DNA of 64,000 nucleotides from Eucalyptus grandis (GCF_016545825.1 NC_052614.1:40208072-40272071); one strand, 5' to 3'. Shown: positions 1 to 13,736, numbered from the stretch's first letter. Made by a program: numbers and translations. The notes: generated by a model from the sequence alone, not told the origin.

Positions 1-686
1 CCCGCGATAGCGGGTTGTGGGAAGGGCTTGCCGACGCAGGAGGGGAGATGAGAGGCACGACCTTGGCGTCGGCTAGCGTGAGGGGACCCCATTGGGATAG
101 GAGGAGGCAAGGATTTCATTCGTGCCGACGAGCCCACGGAAGGCAAAGACAAAGCAACAACAAGGGCCGTGAAGAAAAACCTAAGAAAAGGACGGCGAAA
201 CAGAGCACGGATCGGGCACGGAACTACTCCAAGTTCCAAATTCAATCGAATTCAAACCACAAAAACGTCTTGCTTAATCCAATTGCGCATTTCAAAATAT
301 CAATCGAGCTCGAGTCAAATGCCGACTTGAACTGATGTAACGTGTTCTAGCCAGTTGGCTCGACTCGGCCAGGTACTTGCGCGGGGAAACCGACATGATT
401 CGATGTATCTTTCTTAAGTCCGAAAATGACAAAGTATCGATGTTCGAACTTCGCACGTTAACGCATCTGTCGGAATCAGGAAATCCAGAGCGCGAAGCAA
501 GTTCGTTGAGACGACCGTTAAAATCGCGACACGTGGATCGTTCGAACCATCCCCGCATCTCCGCCCGCCACCTAATCCAATCCGAAACGGAAGGACACTC
601 CCTCTCTCTCTCTCTCTCTCTCTCACTTCTTGAAGCTTCTAGGCGTTCTGGCAGCTCCGGCGGCCGACTAGCTCCGGCGGCCGGCG
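1..686. other. Upstream region of the SFR2 gene
   Basis: No convincing coding sequence. The short reading frames on both strands here match no family I recognise and lack splice support. The last 90 bases are GC-rich and contain a (CT)n tract, as expected for a plant 5' UTR leading to the start codon at 687. The sequence from 1 to about 560 is unassigned promoter or spacer. Confidence 0.5.
601..623 (+). repeat. (CT)n microsatellite in probable 5' UTR
   Basis: About eleven CT units lie 64 bases before the SFR2 start codon. Pyrimidine tracts of this kind are common in plant leaders and core promoters (Y patch). Whether it affects expression is not visible from sequence. Confidence 0.8.
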
Positions 687-3600
687 ATGGCTTTCGCGGC
701 GATCTTCGTGTCGGCGACGAAGGTCGCGGGGGTCCTGGTGACGGTGACCGTCGCGGCCAACGCCTTCTCCTTCTCCCGCTTCCGCAGGAAGAACCTGCGC
801 CCCTTCAAGTCGCCCATAGACGAGTCCGCGGACGTCCTCGCCGTTTTCAACGCCGGCGCCGGTACGTATCTCCGAGCAACCTCGCTCGCTCGATGATTGA
901 TGATTTCTCGCGAGCTGGAGTCGCTCGCCGGGCGAACGGCGAACGCTGTCGCTTATTGCGGTGCGCGGGTGCGTGCGTGGTGGTTGTTGAGGTCGATGGA
1001 GGAGTTGCGGTGTTGACATTCTGGCGAGGGATTGAGATTTCCGCTTTGAATCTCTGAAACGGTGCTGGATGACAATGAGTTTGTAGTAAGCGTTTGCTGA
1101 CGACTGTCGTAGCTCGTTGGCACGCTGCTCCATTTGGAATGGTTTTGCTCTTTGTCATCCTATGAAAATGGAATGTTGTATGGTTAGCTTTTTTTTTTTT
1201 TTTTTTCGTAGTTTTCGCAAAGCCACGGCAAATATTTAAGGTGATTTTGAAGATTCGACGTGGTCGGTACTGAAGAAAAGTCAAATCTCAAATGCTAAAA
1301 CTGAGAGTCACGCACGAGCACTCTCTATATTTGAAACTCGACCTTTATAATTGATCATAGTCCCTCAATTGCGGTTCTCATATTGTCACCTGGATGCTGT
1401 CATAAATTTTGAGTCTTCGAGGGAAAATATGTCTGTCACTTATTTATAAGTTAGCTCTTCACATGCACTATCTTGTAGGACCTGTTTTACTTGCAAACTG
1501 AATTAATGTCATCCTGTTCAGCTATCTCTTCACTAATAATTTGTGGACATAAGAAATTTGATGACTCTTGAACTCTTCATGGATGCAGTTTGATGTGCAG
1601 CCTGTGTGAGCGCACAAAATTTAGTGGGATGATGAGAATGTTGTGTATAAGTTGTTGATCTCGAATGAGTGACATGTGTGATGTGATTGTTAATGAATCA
1701 TGGCCAACATGAATGACTGTCCTCAGTTAGACACCACTGTTCTTAAACAGTGGGAGATTTAGAATTTGAAGTTGGCTGATTCGAGTGTTGTGATGATTTA
1801 GATCAGGGAGCGGAGAGTAGAGTTTACCTACATGGATTGACGCATACGCAATACTAACTGTTGATTTAGAGAAGGGAGGGGGGAGGATTGGTTTGCTGAA
1901 TAACTTTATAATTTCTAACTCTTGCAGAGGGGGAGGAGTTTTTTTTTGATTGGCGACAGCTCCTGCACATGTTGAGGATAAGCTTAACGATGCATGGCTC
2001 CAGTTTGCAGAAGAGAGCCCCTCTGACAAGCCGGAGTCACAGCAAGGACCCCAAACTGCAGATGCAGTCATCGCTTCAGCTGCTGGAGATGGCAGTTCTC
2101 AGCAAGTTTCATCATCTAGCAAAAATGCTAATAAAATAGTGAAAAAGAAAAGGCCTCTTACGGTTTCTATGGAAGCCATGATTAGAGGATTCCAAAAGTT
2201 CGTGGAGGAAGAAGTAACAGATGCTACACCAGATGAAGCAGACCATCATAATGTTGCTTCCTGGCATAATGTTCCACATCCGTAAGCCTAAGTTTTCAAG
2301 TGTTGAAAGCCTAGGCACTTGATCATTTAATATACGTCTGGGAAATGTGTTTTTTCTCTGTTCAATAGGATTTATTGGCATATTCTTGAGTTTTATCTAC
2401 ATATATTATCATCTCCGTGTTTCCATCATAGTAACTTTTTTTTTTTTTGGTAAAGTCCATCATAGTATCTTTTGTCTCTGGCAAACATTAAAAAAAGAAT
2501 AATAATAAAAAATAAAGGTGACTTGTAGATTAATTTTCTATGGAATTGATGTTTGTATTGTTTGAATCACTTTCAGGGAGGAGAGATTAAGGTTTTGGAG
2601 TGATCCTGACACTGAACTAAGACTTGCTAAAGATACCGGGATCAGTGTTTTCAGAATGGGGATAGACTGGACACGAGTCATGCCGGAGGAACCAGTCAAT
2701 GGACTTAAAGATAGTGTTAGTCTGATATTGGCCATTCATAAACTCAACTAATGATAATTCTTGATTTGTCCAAGTTGTGGTATCGAAACTTGGATTAAAG
2801 AAATTGCTTTTTCTTAAATGTGTTTTGCTGAACTGTCTTTAACATGAAGATGTTATGAATGAAGAGTATTATTCATTGGAAATAATTGATAGGCTGCAAT
2901 TCTCCTTTTCAGGTTAATTATGCAGCTTTAGAGCGCTATAAGTGGATCATCCATAGGGTTCGCTTTTATGGGATGAAGGTGATGCTCACTCTCTTTCATC
3001 ACTCTTTGCCACCATGGGCAGGTGAATATGGAGGCTGGAAGATGGAAAAAACTGTTGATTACTTCATGAAATTTACAATGTTAGTCATCCTTACCATATC
3101 CACTGATTGTTTTGTGGGGTTCGGACATTACAGGCTTTGTCTCTCTTTCGACAGAGCAATCAAGTCTGACTGACTGTTCTGTGAAATCAAATTAGCCACC
3201 TGTATCTAGTCTGTAGTATTCAAAGCTCACAGAAACCTTTGTTCAATCTTTATTTTTTTTTTAATTGTGGTTTCATTTTGTTCCTCTCTGTGGATTCATG
3301 GTCCAGAAGCTCTATGTTCAGAGCTAAACCGATGCAGTTTCCAACGGTGTGCTGAGAGTAAAACAGTTTTCACTAATGGGTTGAAGCAGTAGAAAAGGAG
3401 TATATTCAGCTTCTGCTTGTTTGTGGCATGGCTCGCTGCTGTGAACTAGTCCAAATGATACTGTCCTGTATTATATTGCAGCTGTCTCATCATGAGCACC
3501 GATCTTATGTTGCACCATTACTTTGTGAGCGAATTATATGTATGTACACATGCTTAAAGTTAATTTCAGTGCTCTTGCATTGCAGGCTTGTTGTTGACTC

Positions 3601-5576
3601 TGTTTCAGATTGTGTGGATTACTGGGTTACATTTAATGAGCCTCATGTATTTTGTATGCTTACCTACTGCGCTGGTGCTTGGCCTGGTGGCCACCCTGAT
3701 ATGTTGGAGGCTGCCACTTCTGCACTGCCAACTGGCGTTTTTAAACAGGCTATGCATTGGATAGCTGTTGCACACATGAAGGCCTATGATTATATCCACG
3801 AACAAAGGTTTCTTCTCCAATTGAATCCTTAATTTTCTTTTGGAACATCAATATTATGTGTTAAGTGTCAACAGCACTGGTGCATGCATACATGTACTCA
3901 CTCTTCCAGTGTATTGTTATGTGGTCAGTCTCATTTAGATGGTCTAAGTCATTGCTGCTAAAAGTTTTTATGCTGCCTTGACCTTGTTCATTGACATTGG
4001 CTACTGTTATAACCTTTTTAGTATAAATGCTATTTTTTCACAATCTTTTGTGGTATTTACAGCGGAGCCTTGTCAAATCCACCAGTTGGAGTGGCACACA
4101 ATGTCTCTTTTATGCGTCCTCATGGCCTGTTTGATGTTGCCTCTGTTTCATTGGCCAATTCTTTGACTCTCTTCCCATATGTGGATAGTATATGTGAGAA
4201 GCTTGATTTTATAGGAATCAACTATTATGGACAGGTTCTTTCTCTACTCGACATCTGACATCCTCATACCACTAAAAAATCATTGCAATAATGTATACAC
4301 ATTCTTGCTTCTCAGGAGGTGGTCTCTGGTGCTGGATTGAAACTAGTGGAGACTGATGAATATAGTGAATCTGGACGCGGTGTTTATCCTGATGGCTTGT
4401 ATCGCATGTTGCTACAATTCAATGAAAGATACAAGCATCTAAATATACCCTTCATCATTACAGAGAATGGAGTTTCTGATGAGACAGATTTGATACGTCG
4501 GCCGTATTTATTGGAACATCTGCTTGCTATTTACGCAGCTACGCTCATGGTTTGACCTGCAACTCTGCAATTCAACTTTTTCTGTGAATTATCCTTTGTC
4601 CGATTTCGCTTTGGTTAGCTCTGCTTCTTTCCATCTGTAGGGGGTCCGTGTGCTTGGTTACCTATTCTGGACTATATCTGATAACTGGGAGTGGGCAGAC
4701 GGTTATGGTCCAAAGTTTGGACTAGTAGCAGTTGACCGAGCCAATGGTCTTGCTCGGGTACCACGCCCATCATACCATTTGTTTTCTAAAGTAAGGTCTA
4801 TGCTTGCTACTTTGATAGTTCATTTATACTCCCACTCAACTCCCGGCAGGCTACCCCCCTCTTCTTCTCCACTCTTCTCCTTCTTTACCTTTTCAGTGAT
4901 CATTTTCCATTTGCCTCAGGTGGTAACAACAGGTAGAATCACTAGGGAAGACCGAATGCTTGCATGGAACGAACTCTATAGAGCTGCTAAAGATAAAAAA
5001 ACAAGGCCTTTCTATCGAGCAGTGGACAAACATGGATTGATGTACGCAGGTATGACCAAATTATGTATCTGCATCCACAGTGCTATATTAGTTTAACAGA
5101 CAGACAACTTCTTTTTGGCCAGAAACAGATAGATAACCTAGATGTCTAATTTATGTTTGGTGGCTTCATGTAGTTTCCTACTTTTGAGAGGTTTCAGGAA
5201 CGCCTTTTTTGGGTCAGAAAAAGCTAGTTCTTTTTTATTTCAAGTTATAGCAGAAAAGGAGATCTATAGGAACTTAAATACCAATCATGGACGGATATGG
5301 AAGTGCTTCTAGTTCCCACAAGAGAGTATTTGGCCAAACCTTTTCAGCCATTCTTTCCAAACTGTGATTCTGTTTTACCTTCTTACAGGAGGCCTGGACA
5401 AACCTACCCAACGACCTTATGTCCCCCGGGATTGGAGATTTGGACATTATGAGATGGAAGGTCTTCAGGACCCCTTCAGCCGCTTGTTCAGATGCATATT
5501 CCTTTCTTTCCCACTGAGAAAGAAAAGGAAATCTCAGAAGGAAGAACAAGAAATAATCCTTCAGCCTCTTCCTTAA
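687..5576 (+). CDS. SFR2: SFR2, galactolipid:galactolipid galactosyltransferase (GH1 family), ten exons, one frameshift
   Basis: SFR2 lies in the outer chloroplast envelope and moves galactose between monogalactolipids, giving oligogalactolipids and diacylglycerol; Arabidopsis needs it for freezing tolerance. Exons by GT-AG sites and family fit: 687-861, 1928-2281, 2577-2715, 2913-3079, 3586-3807, 4063-4234, 4316-4549, 4641-4790, 4920-5049, 5389-5576. An N-terminal hydrophobic segment (VAGVLVTVTVAANAF) is followed by the SPIDES motif typical of SFR2. The GH1 acid/base Glu is in TFNEP (about residue 297) and the nucleophile in TENG (about 460). The C-terminal DWRFGHY and LQDP motifs are also SFR2-like. 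Corrected length is about 643 aa, close to the family. Oddity: exon 2 holds nine T then GA at 1939-1949 where the conserved FFFG-LATAPAH stretch needs one more base, so the frame breaks there. All other exon phases fit. Assembly error and a real null allele are both possible. Confidence 0.93.
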
Positions 5577-7780
5577 TGTCTCTGATTTTTGTTGTCGGTC
5601 TCTATGTAAGGTACTGATGTTTGCTTTGTCATATGCTAATGTTCTGGTTCTGGTAATAATCTAATTTTACCAGTCATGGCACATCAAAGATAGTTATCAA
5701 AGGTGTCTGCCATTGAATAGTCTTGCCTGAGTAGATCAAAAGGGATCGAGGCAAATTCCGACTCCTATATTTCTGCATCATCAATCAAACCAAAGCAAGA
5801 CTTCAGACAAGGAACTTAAGAAACTAAGTACGCAGTATTGTAACTTGAGTACACGTTATGCTCTCCCAAACACACCCTATGACTATAAGGTTCTCCAAAA
5901 AGGTCCTTCAAGGGGGGTTGTGGCAGGGAAAAACTTGAATTCCTTCAAACAGTTGCTGGGTACACAGTCTGTAACTTGACGTTGATGATAATCCTAGCCC
6001 CATCTAGTTTTTTGGCTACCATAAAACGTAGCCTGATCTCATAGGCTGCACTCCTGTGAAGCTACTAGTTATGGTATAGAAGCTTTCACCGTCTGTTCTC
6101 ATGAACAACTGAGAACTTAACCTTGTGGACTGTATGGTCAATCACTTCGCTATGACATGTTCTTACATGTTTGGACACCGAACTATTATTTCTTCACAAG
6201 GTCAGAGAGAGTTGTTGCTTTTATTTTTCTTTTAAAAGGAAAGGCCTGTAGAGCAGGACTGAAATTTGAACACACAACCTTTTAGATTAGCCTCAAGGAA
6301 ATACCTGCACAACCTTCTACTTTGCATGATGAATCTTGTTATTGCTGCTGACCTCTATGTTTCGGAATTATGCTGAATATAGAAGCAAACCTGCTATGAT
6401 TGAGAATGAACGAAGCAGGTATTTATTTGTAGGTATTTTTTCCTTCGACATTTAGATGAATGTCACAATTATTACTTCCAAACTTCGTCCTGTCTTTGAT
6501 GTTGGACATTAGAGCAACAATGACCCCTTAATTTATCATACTTATCAAGATTCTCTGGTTTTTTTTGGCTAAATGTTCTTGATTACTTTTCTGCAGCAAG
6601 GTGAACTTTTCAAGACATCGAAGGAATAGTTGGAGGATGCATATTCCTAAAGTGCGGTAAAGCTTGGCAAAAGCTTGTGTTACAGGAGGAGGATGTAGTG
6701 GACGATCCATCAGTAGGGTTATCATTCTCCTCGTATTTCCCGAAACCTGGTGTAATTTTATTGGATAGCCCCCAGTAAAAATTTGTCCAATCCCTAGTGT
6801 AAGTGTATATACGTATAATACATGGTAGGTTTTCCAGGAGTAATACTCCGACCCTCTGTGAGAGGACTAAATATTCCTGTAACATGAATAATTTCGCTTT
6901 AGTTTGTTGTAAATCACTGTAAATTCAAATGTAAGACAAAGTAGAAAATCTATATTTTGTGGCTGGCGAGTTTGGTGTCGTGCTTCTTCTTGCCCGTGGT
7001 CAAGTTGAATTTCTTCTTTTTGGGGCGAAAGCTAAACTTGTTGGGCTCCAGTTACATTCTGTAGGCTGCAATATTAGGTGGTGCCAGGACATAAGTATCT
7101 CTAGTAACACGTTACCTAGAATTGTTATGTTCACTGGTTACTCGCTCAGCTCAGGCTCTCTCTAGATCATTAATACCAAGCGGTTGTGATGCGTTTGTAG
7201 GGGATGTCATTGTTTCGAGGCCAAATTGAGAGGATGACGATCTGTTCCCTTGAACATTTTAAGCTATCACGATCTCCTGAAACCTAAGTTTACATGATTT
7301 GACTCCATCCATTGTGCCAGCTCGGTCACGCGTTCATGTGCCTAACAAGATTAGGTCACTTGTGGCTGGGATGCTCTGGCCATGAAATTGCACGCTGATA
7401 GAGAGTACGGACACCATCACTTTTTGCATCAGCCAGTCATTTGATTTCACAAAACCGGAAAGTGGACACTCTATCTTTTTAGGCTCATCCCAATCCGATT
7501 CTCAAGATACTCGTGCCAATTCGTCAGAAAAAGATGCATTCAGCGCAATTCCATGAAGGTCTTCATCAATGCAATCTCACCAGCCACAGAATGATAAAAG
7601 TCAAAGAAATCACGAGATGAGAATTACAGTGCGCAGATGCTCTGGAATTCAAGGTAAGTGCACAGCTATGGGCCTTTGTCATCAGATTGAGTGCAGAACT
7701 TTACAGCTCTTCTATTCCACTTCAGATGCTAATGATTATCAATGGCTTGATACTAGGTTTATCGACAGTAAGATGATAAT

Positions 7781-7813
<33 letters not shown>

Positions 7814-8131
7814 TTTGTGGGGAATAGAGGAGATAATGCTCTAGCCAAGATAGATTCTTACACTTGTTAACCTACTGAGGATACCTGCATTCCTTTTGTT
7901 TCTGGGTGAGTTTTCATACATTCAAGTCCCACTTCTCTGATGTAGCCAAGCACTGATAATCCATAACAGGTTGGTCTACTTGGTGGATTCGTGGGGTGAA
8001 AAGCCACATGCGTCTCGATTCTTCTGTGCACGATAGTGAACTTGGCAGAAGTCCATCACGTGATTGACATATGAATGATAATACATCGCTTCTCCCTGTC
8101 TCTCTCCCAGTCGCTTTCACTCTCCCTTAAT
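5577..8131. other. Spacer between SFR2 and SCPL-A, with possible SFR2 3' UTR
   Basis: No coding gene seen. 5577-5900 is the likely 3' UTR of SFR2. A pyrimidine-rich AG at about 6597, followed by sequence that looks like transcript end (to about 6930), could be a spliced 3' UTR exon of the same gene, but no transcript evidence is available. A long T run lies at about 7793-7816. The remainder is unassigned. Confidence 0.4.
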
Positions 8132-8139
8132 TATTTAAA
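8132..8139 (+). promoter_or_regulatory. Probable TATA box of SCPL-A
   Basis: TATTTAAA lies 58 bases before the ATG and just after a CT-rich stretch. The same box and the following leader (GGGCCTCC, then TCCTAAGCTT) are conserved in front of SCPL-B and SCPL-C, which supports a shared core promoter. Confidence 0.55.
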
Positions 8140-8196
8140 CAGGGCCTCCGGGACCCTGCTGGTCAATCCTAAGCTTCCTTGGGAGCAACAAGCGAG

Positions 8197-9242
8197 ATGG
8201 CATCATCTCCATCCTCAATTAATGCCTTCGCTCTCTCTCTTTTGTCCATCCACCTCCTAGTCTTCCTAAGCAGCCCTTCAATCACCACCGGCATTAAATC
8301 GCCCCCAGAAACGGAACAACGACCCCAGACATTCTCACCAGGGGATGAATCTCGGTACACGGCAGAATCAGACAGGGTCATAAATCTCCCAGGGCAGCCC
8401 TCAACCCCCTCAATCTCCCAGTTCTCAGGCTACATCACAGTCAATGAAGCCCATGGGAGGGCCCTCTTCTACTGGTTCTTCGAGGCCCAGAATCAATCTT
8501 CACAGAGACCTCTTGTTCTTTGGTTCAATGGAGGTATCATTCGAAACAAGAATGTCTGATTGTTGATGGGTTTTTTGCTGTTGCTAGTTTTTGACTTTTT
8601 GGAAGTTAATTTGTGAAGGTCCTGGTTGCTCATCAATTGGGTATGGTGCTGCTGTGGAATTGGGGCCCCTGAGAGTGGACACCAATGGGACTGGCCTTAT
8701 ATACAACGAATTTGCTTGGAATCAAGGTCTTTCTTCCCTTTATTTTAGTCCAATGTCACATTCAAGAATTAGTTTATCTAAAAAAGCAACATTCCTTCAA
8801 GAAATGGATATGAAAAGTCCTCTTTTTGGCAAAGAAACTCGGTCATAATTGGTCTCAGTAGAGAAAACAAAAGAGAGAGAGAGAGAGAAAAGCAAAGAAC
8901 AGCGAAGCAATTTAATCTGAGTTGCTGACTTGTGCTGCAGAAGCAAATCTGCTGTTTGTGGAGTCACCAGTTGGAGTTGGGTTCTCTTACACCAACACAT
9001 CCTCTGATCTGTCCATTCTAGATGATGCCTTTGTCGGTAATGTGTTAATTGATTCAATTGGAGTAAACAGAAAAAGTTCCAATTCTTTGGCTCAAGTGTT
9101 GCTTTTGAAACGAACTTGAAACTAATGAATGAGAGTATTTGAGTTTTTCTCAGCTGAGGATGCATACAGCTTCATGGTGAATTGGCTTCAAAAGTTCCCA
9201 CAGTTCAAGACCTATGATTTCTTCCTTGCTGGAGAAAGCTAT

Positions 9243-9278
<36 letters not shown>

Positions 9279-11191
9279 TACGCCAAGCTTGAATCAGACG
9301 TTTCCTTGTTTTCTTCACAGGTCACTATGTTCCTCAGCTAGCTGAGCTAATCTATGACAGAAATAAAGACACAGCTAAATACACACCAATCAACCTCAAA
9401 GGCTTCATTGTAAGTTACTCAAAAAGCCTCGAACCCTGTCCCAAGAAATTAATGATTGTTTATGCTCCGTGACTTTCGACCTCAATTTTGTTGAACTCTT
9501 CTGTGACTTCCTATCAACCACGGTAGAGAAAAATATGCACTACCCTCGTGATCAACACCCAATAAAAGTAACAGCATCTTTTATGTCCTGCACTCGTTTT
9601 AACTTGCGTGCCAAATGCACACGAAGAAAGCCGAACCTGAGCGAATTCTGCTCCTTGCTTCGAAAGGAGCTATTGATGATAAAAACCAGATAAAAAATCC
9701 GTAAGAAAACGTCAATATTGAAAGTAGAAATACGAAATTAACTAATCACGTTGCAGGTGGGGAATCCAGTAACGAATGGCTACTATGACTACAAGGGCCT
9801 GCTCGAGTATGCATGGAGCCATGCTGTGATCTCGGACCAGCTCTACGATAAATGCAAGCAAGTTTGTGATTTCAAAGTCTCCAACTGGTCTATCGAGTGC
9901 AACAAGGCCATGAACGTCGTGTTCGCCTCCTACCAGCAAGAGATTGACATCTACAACATCTACACCCCGATATGCCTCCTCAACTCCTCCTCCACATCTT
10001 CTTCTCCATCTCATACCAGCGAAAACCGCTTCGAGTCGCTCACCAAGGTAATCAATGCAATCGCAACAAGTTTAGTTACATGCGCATACAACTCATTTTA
10101 CCACCAACGCAACGGATACGGTCAATCAGAATCATGTGGGTGTTTGGCAAATGAAAGTTGGACAATTTATGTCCTTTCGTTCGCTCGGTCTATGCGAATC
10201 TGATCATAGTCGGCCTGAAATTTCAATTCTTGTAGGTGAATGGATATGGTTTGAGGAGGATGAGAATCCCAGCAGGGTATGATCCATGTTACTCTCAGTA
10301 TGCAGAAATGTACTTCAACAGACAAGATGTTCAGTCTTCTCTCCATGTGAGAGCAGTCAATTCCAACTTTAAATGGAATGTCTGCAAGTAAGTATATAGA
10401 CAACTCAATGGGCATTAAATAATCATCACCATCATCGTACTGCTTTTTAAATAATGCATCAATTGTTTATTTTTGTTTTTTGGTTAGCAATTCCATGTTG
10501 AATACGTATAACTACACGGTGTTCTCAGTGCTGCCTATCTACACCAAACTCATCAAGGGAGGGCTTAAAATATGGGTGTACAGGTACACTCTCTGCGTCT
10601 TGCATAAAACTTGCTTCATGGTTTCCCCTAATTTTTGGCTATCTAATCAAAGAAAACATTTCGCCGATGAATTCTCTGAATAACTTGCGATCATATTTAT
10701 GCTCGCGGAGCTGGGAATAATCCCAAAAAAACCAAAGAAAGAATTTATCGACGCTATTGACAGAATTTGGGTTTGGGTTTCGAGGGGCAGCGGCGACGCA
10801 GACGGTAGAGTGCCGGTGATTGGGACGAGGTACTGCGTCGAAGCTCTCGGGCTGTCTATTAAATCTCCTTGGCGTTCGTGGTACCATGACCATCAGGTCA
10901 GTCATTATTTCTTACATTGTCATTTTGCTTTCTTGTTTCCTTTACACACGTGATTTTCCAAGGAAAAGATGATCAATTAAAATCGCAATTACAATTAAAA
11001 AATGGGATTAGTGAGCAAAAATTATTAAATTTTTTTGGCAGGTTGGAGGGAGGATGGTGGAATATGAAGAAGGATTGACACTGTTGACGGTGAGGGGTGC
11101 AGGTCACCTGGTGCCTCTCAACAAGCCCAGTGAAGCTCTTGCTCTCTTCCATTCTTTCTTGACCGGTCAAGACCTCCCCAAGCAGAGATAA
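8197..11191 (+). CDS. Serine carboxypeptidase-like protein A (S10 family), ten exons, intact
   Basis: S10 serine carboxypeptidase-like protein; such proteins are secreted or vacuolar and cleave C-terminal residues or act as acyltransferases. Exons: 8197-8533, 8619-8726, 8941-9036, 9154-9246, 9321-9409, 9757-10047, 10236-10387, 10488-10583, 10791-10896, 11042-11191; all phases agree, giving 505 aa. The first ATG after the leader begins a signal peptide (hydrophobic [13 protein letters not shown]). Oxyanion-hole motif NGGPGCSS is at about 111-118, the nucleophile is Ser209 in GESYAG, Asp is about 425 in GDADGRVP, and His is 478 in GAGHLVP, so the triad is complete. The sequence ([50 protein letters not shown]) resembles the group of Arabidopsis SCPL31-34. 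That suggests a peptidase rather than an acyltransferase, but the substrate is unknown. It lacks the Gln run seen in B and C. Its downstream flank is also partly related to that of B. Confidence 0.95.
9247..9276 (+). repeat. (CT)n microsatellite at the 5' end of SCPL-A intron 4
   Basis: The repeat starts at the splice donor itself: GT is directly followed by CT units. The same arrangement occurs in SCPL-B (17375-17416) and SCPL-C (22736-22774) with different lengths, so it predates the duplications and has varied since. Confidence 0.85.
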
Positions 11192-11662
11192 TTTTTATTT
11201 TTATTTTAATTTTTTGTTGCTATTTTTTATTTTCCTTGTGGGAGCAGAGATAAAAAAAAATGTTTAATTTTCACGTATTTAAAATGGAAGTGATGGGAAT
11301 TTTACTTCTGCATTGAGATGGGATTAGACTGTTTATCTTATTTTTCTTTTCTTTTTATTGTGTGTGAAGTTAGACAAATAATAAATAGATTATGATGCAA
11401 TGTTTGATTTAAACCTTATTCATGATTTTTTTTTTTTTATAATGTATCAAAGCAGTAATGAATCTTATAATGAAGTTCACATCCTGTCAAAATTAAACAC
11501 AAACTTACCTAAGTATAAGGCTAGGAGAATCTCAAGGACATACTAATATGTGAGCCAAATGTACATATGAATGATCGAAATATGATATTGTTTGAACTTA
11601 ATGGGGTGTGTGTACTATGATCCACATCTCAGGGTTAGACATTGGCGATTACATTAAACTAA

Positions 11663-12508
11663 GACTCCGTTTGTTTCATGGAAATTATCTTCAAGAAAAA
11701 TATTTTTTGGATTTTCAAAAATTTAGATTGTGGAAAATAAACTAGTTAAGAAAAACATTCTCCATTATTGAAAAAAATGCCTTCAAAAGTGAGGAAAATA
11801 TTTTTCGCTTTTCAAAAAGCGAAAAACATTCTCCATAACTCTTTACCAAAAAAAAAAAAAAAACATTTTCCATAACTTCTTTCAACAAATACATTTTCTT
11901 TCATTATTATGTTTTCTTTTCTTAAAATGGAGTTTTAGATTAATTTTATTCTTTTTCTTTCCTTTTCTTTTTTTCTTCCTCGGCTAGTTGCCGGCCATAG
12001 GCCATCTCAAGTCTCAATATAGGTTGGTGAGGCTCAAGCTCGCTCGAGGCTAGATTTGACAAGGAGGGCAAGGCTTGAGCCTTGCTTGAGGTCGCCAAAG
12101 CCTTGTCGACATTTGGCAATCAAGCCTCACTCAACCCGCCTCAAGGGAAAGCTCGAGCTTGCTTGGATTTGGCGAGCCACGAGCCTGGTGGCCTTGATAG
12201 AGCTTGGGCTCATTGACTTGGCGGTGGAGGAAGGAGGGGGAAAAAGGATGGAGGAGGAAGGAAAAAAAAAAAAAAAAAAAAATCAATTTTTTTAAAATAT
12301 ATATATTAAAATTGTTTTTTTGGGTAGATTACAAAAACAAATTTCGATTATTTTGATAATTTTTCCTAGAAAATCAAATCAAGTATTGAACAATAGAAAA
12401 TATTTTCTACTTCATGCTCAGTTTTTAGTATAGTCCTTTTTTTGAAAAATGGATTTCGGAAAAATATTTTTTGAAAATATAATATTTTCTGTGAAACGAA
12501 CAAAAGCT
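11663..12508. mobile_element. TIR element (non-autonomous DNA transposon) in SCPL-A 3' flank
   Basis: The left end GACTCCGTTTGTTTCATGG is mirrored at the right end, whose reverse complement reads AGCTTTTGTTCGTTTCACAG. The interior has paired AAATATTTTT-type arms and a GC-rich core with GAGGCTCAAGCTCG-type repeats. No transposase frame is present. The element is missing at the matching place in the SCPL-B flank. No clean target duplication is visible, so family (possibly hAT) and exact ends are uncertain. Confidence 0.55.
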
Positions 12509-13736
12509 AATAATGTGGTTAAGAGCCCTTAGCCCAAGCACAATAATGCAATTGTCAAGGGTATGCTTTACCACTAAGCTAATAGCCTGTCATGCGAGCC
12601 TCTTGCGGCGCCTATTATGTCTAAAGTGAGAGAAACTCTATTCCCCTCTTTTTCTTTTCCGCTCCCATGTCGCCATGCTATTATATAATATATATGCAAT
12701 GAATTGCACCTGATCTCTAATATGACATCAAATCCACGTTCACTTTATTATGTATAAAGAAAACTCCAAAATACTTTCCGGAAAGCATTCTGGAAGCCGC
12801 CTAAAAAAGTTAAAAGCACTCTATTTCCTATATTTCGGTTCACAATTTAAAGTCTATGAATGAGATGTTATAGGCTTATATAGTGTAATAATTTAGGGAT
12901 GAGCATCATCCACGTGGCTCAGCTCCAAAGTAGGAATCGATAAACAAGCTGGTCTATTCTAAGGCTGACCTGGAACTGAACCTATCAATTTCTGTGTAGA
13001 ACTAAATAATTGTCCTTCATTTATTTTTAATTATGAATATACTTAAAAATAAATATCCATTTTTTTAGTTTAGACTTTGTCTTTGTGAGCTCTTATATTT
13101 TAGAAAAAATTCTAAATATAGACCTGAAATGCTTTTATTTGCTCAAATAAAAGCCTAAAGTGGCTATGTAATCCCAAAATAGGACTTGAAGTGGTTATGA
13201 TTGTTTTAAATAAAAGTCTAGTCTTGCCGGTCGACAAAATATTCTGATCAATCAAGAATATTTTTGTCAAAGCACATGTTAAATTTAAATTAAATTAGAT
13301 TAAATTTTAAAAGATAAAACTTAAAGAAAAGGATAAATAGCTCCATCCGCCTATGGTCAAGAGCTGGTGACCCTAGTTGACCAAAGGCAAGGGCGAGTAG
13401 GCTCTCCTTAGAAGTGGGAGAGGACAGCGACCATTTTCTCAGATTTGGGTGAGGGCCACTAGGTTGGGGCGAGGGTAAGGCGACTCTCACCTAGATTTGG
13501 GAGAGGGTTGGCTAGGCGAGAGTCGCTAGCCCTCACCTATGAACTAGGGACCACATTGGCCATCGTTGCTACCCTACCGATGATAGGGTGGTGGCTGCTT
13601 ATGTTTTTCTTTTTCTAAAGTGTTTTATGAAAAGAAAAAAAAAAAAAGAGAATGAAGATACTTTATATTCTTATTTGGAATTTTTTCAATATTTTAGTTT
13701 GAGTTGTTAATTTATTGTAGAAGCAATACGTTTTAA

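Noticed and set aside
15..1057. Frames of 106 and 226 codons around the SFR2 first exon
   Set aside because: They run through the CT repeat and the intron and conflict with the clear SFR2 exon 1 frame.
12530..12590. Possible tRNA or SINE head (reverse strand TTAGCTTAGTGGTAAAGC, like box A)
   Set aside because: No box B at the expected distance and no tRNA fold; at best a SINE remnant.
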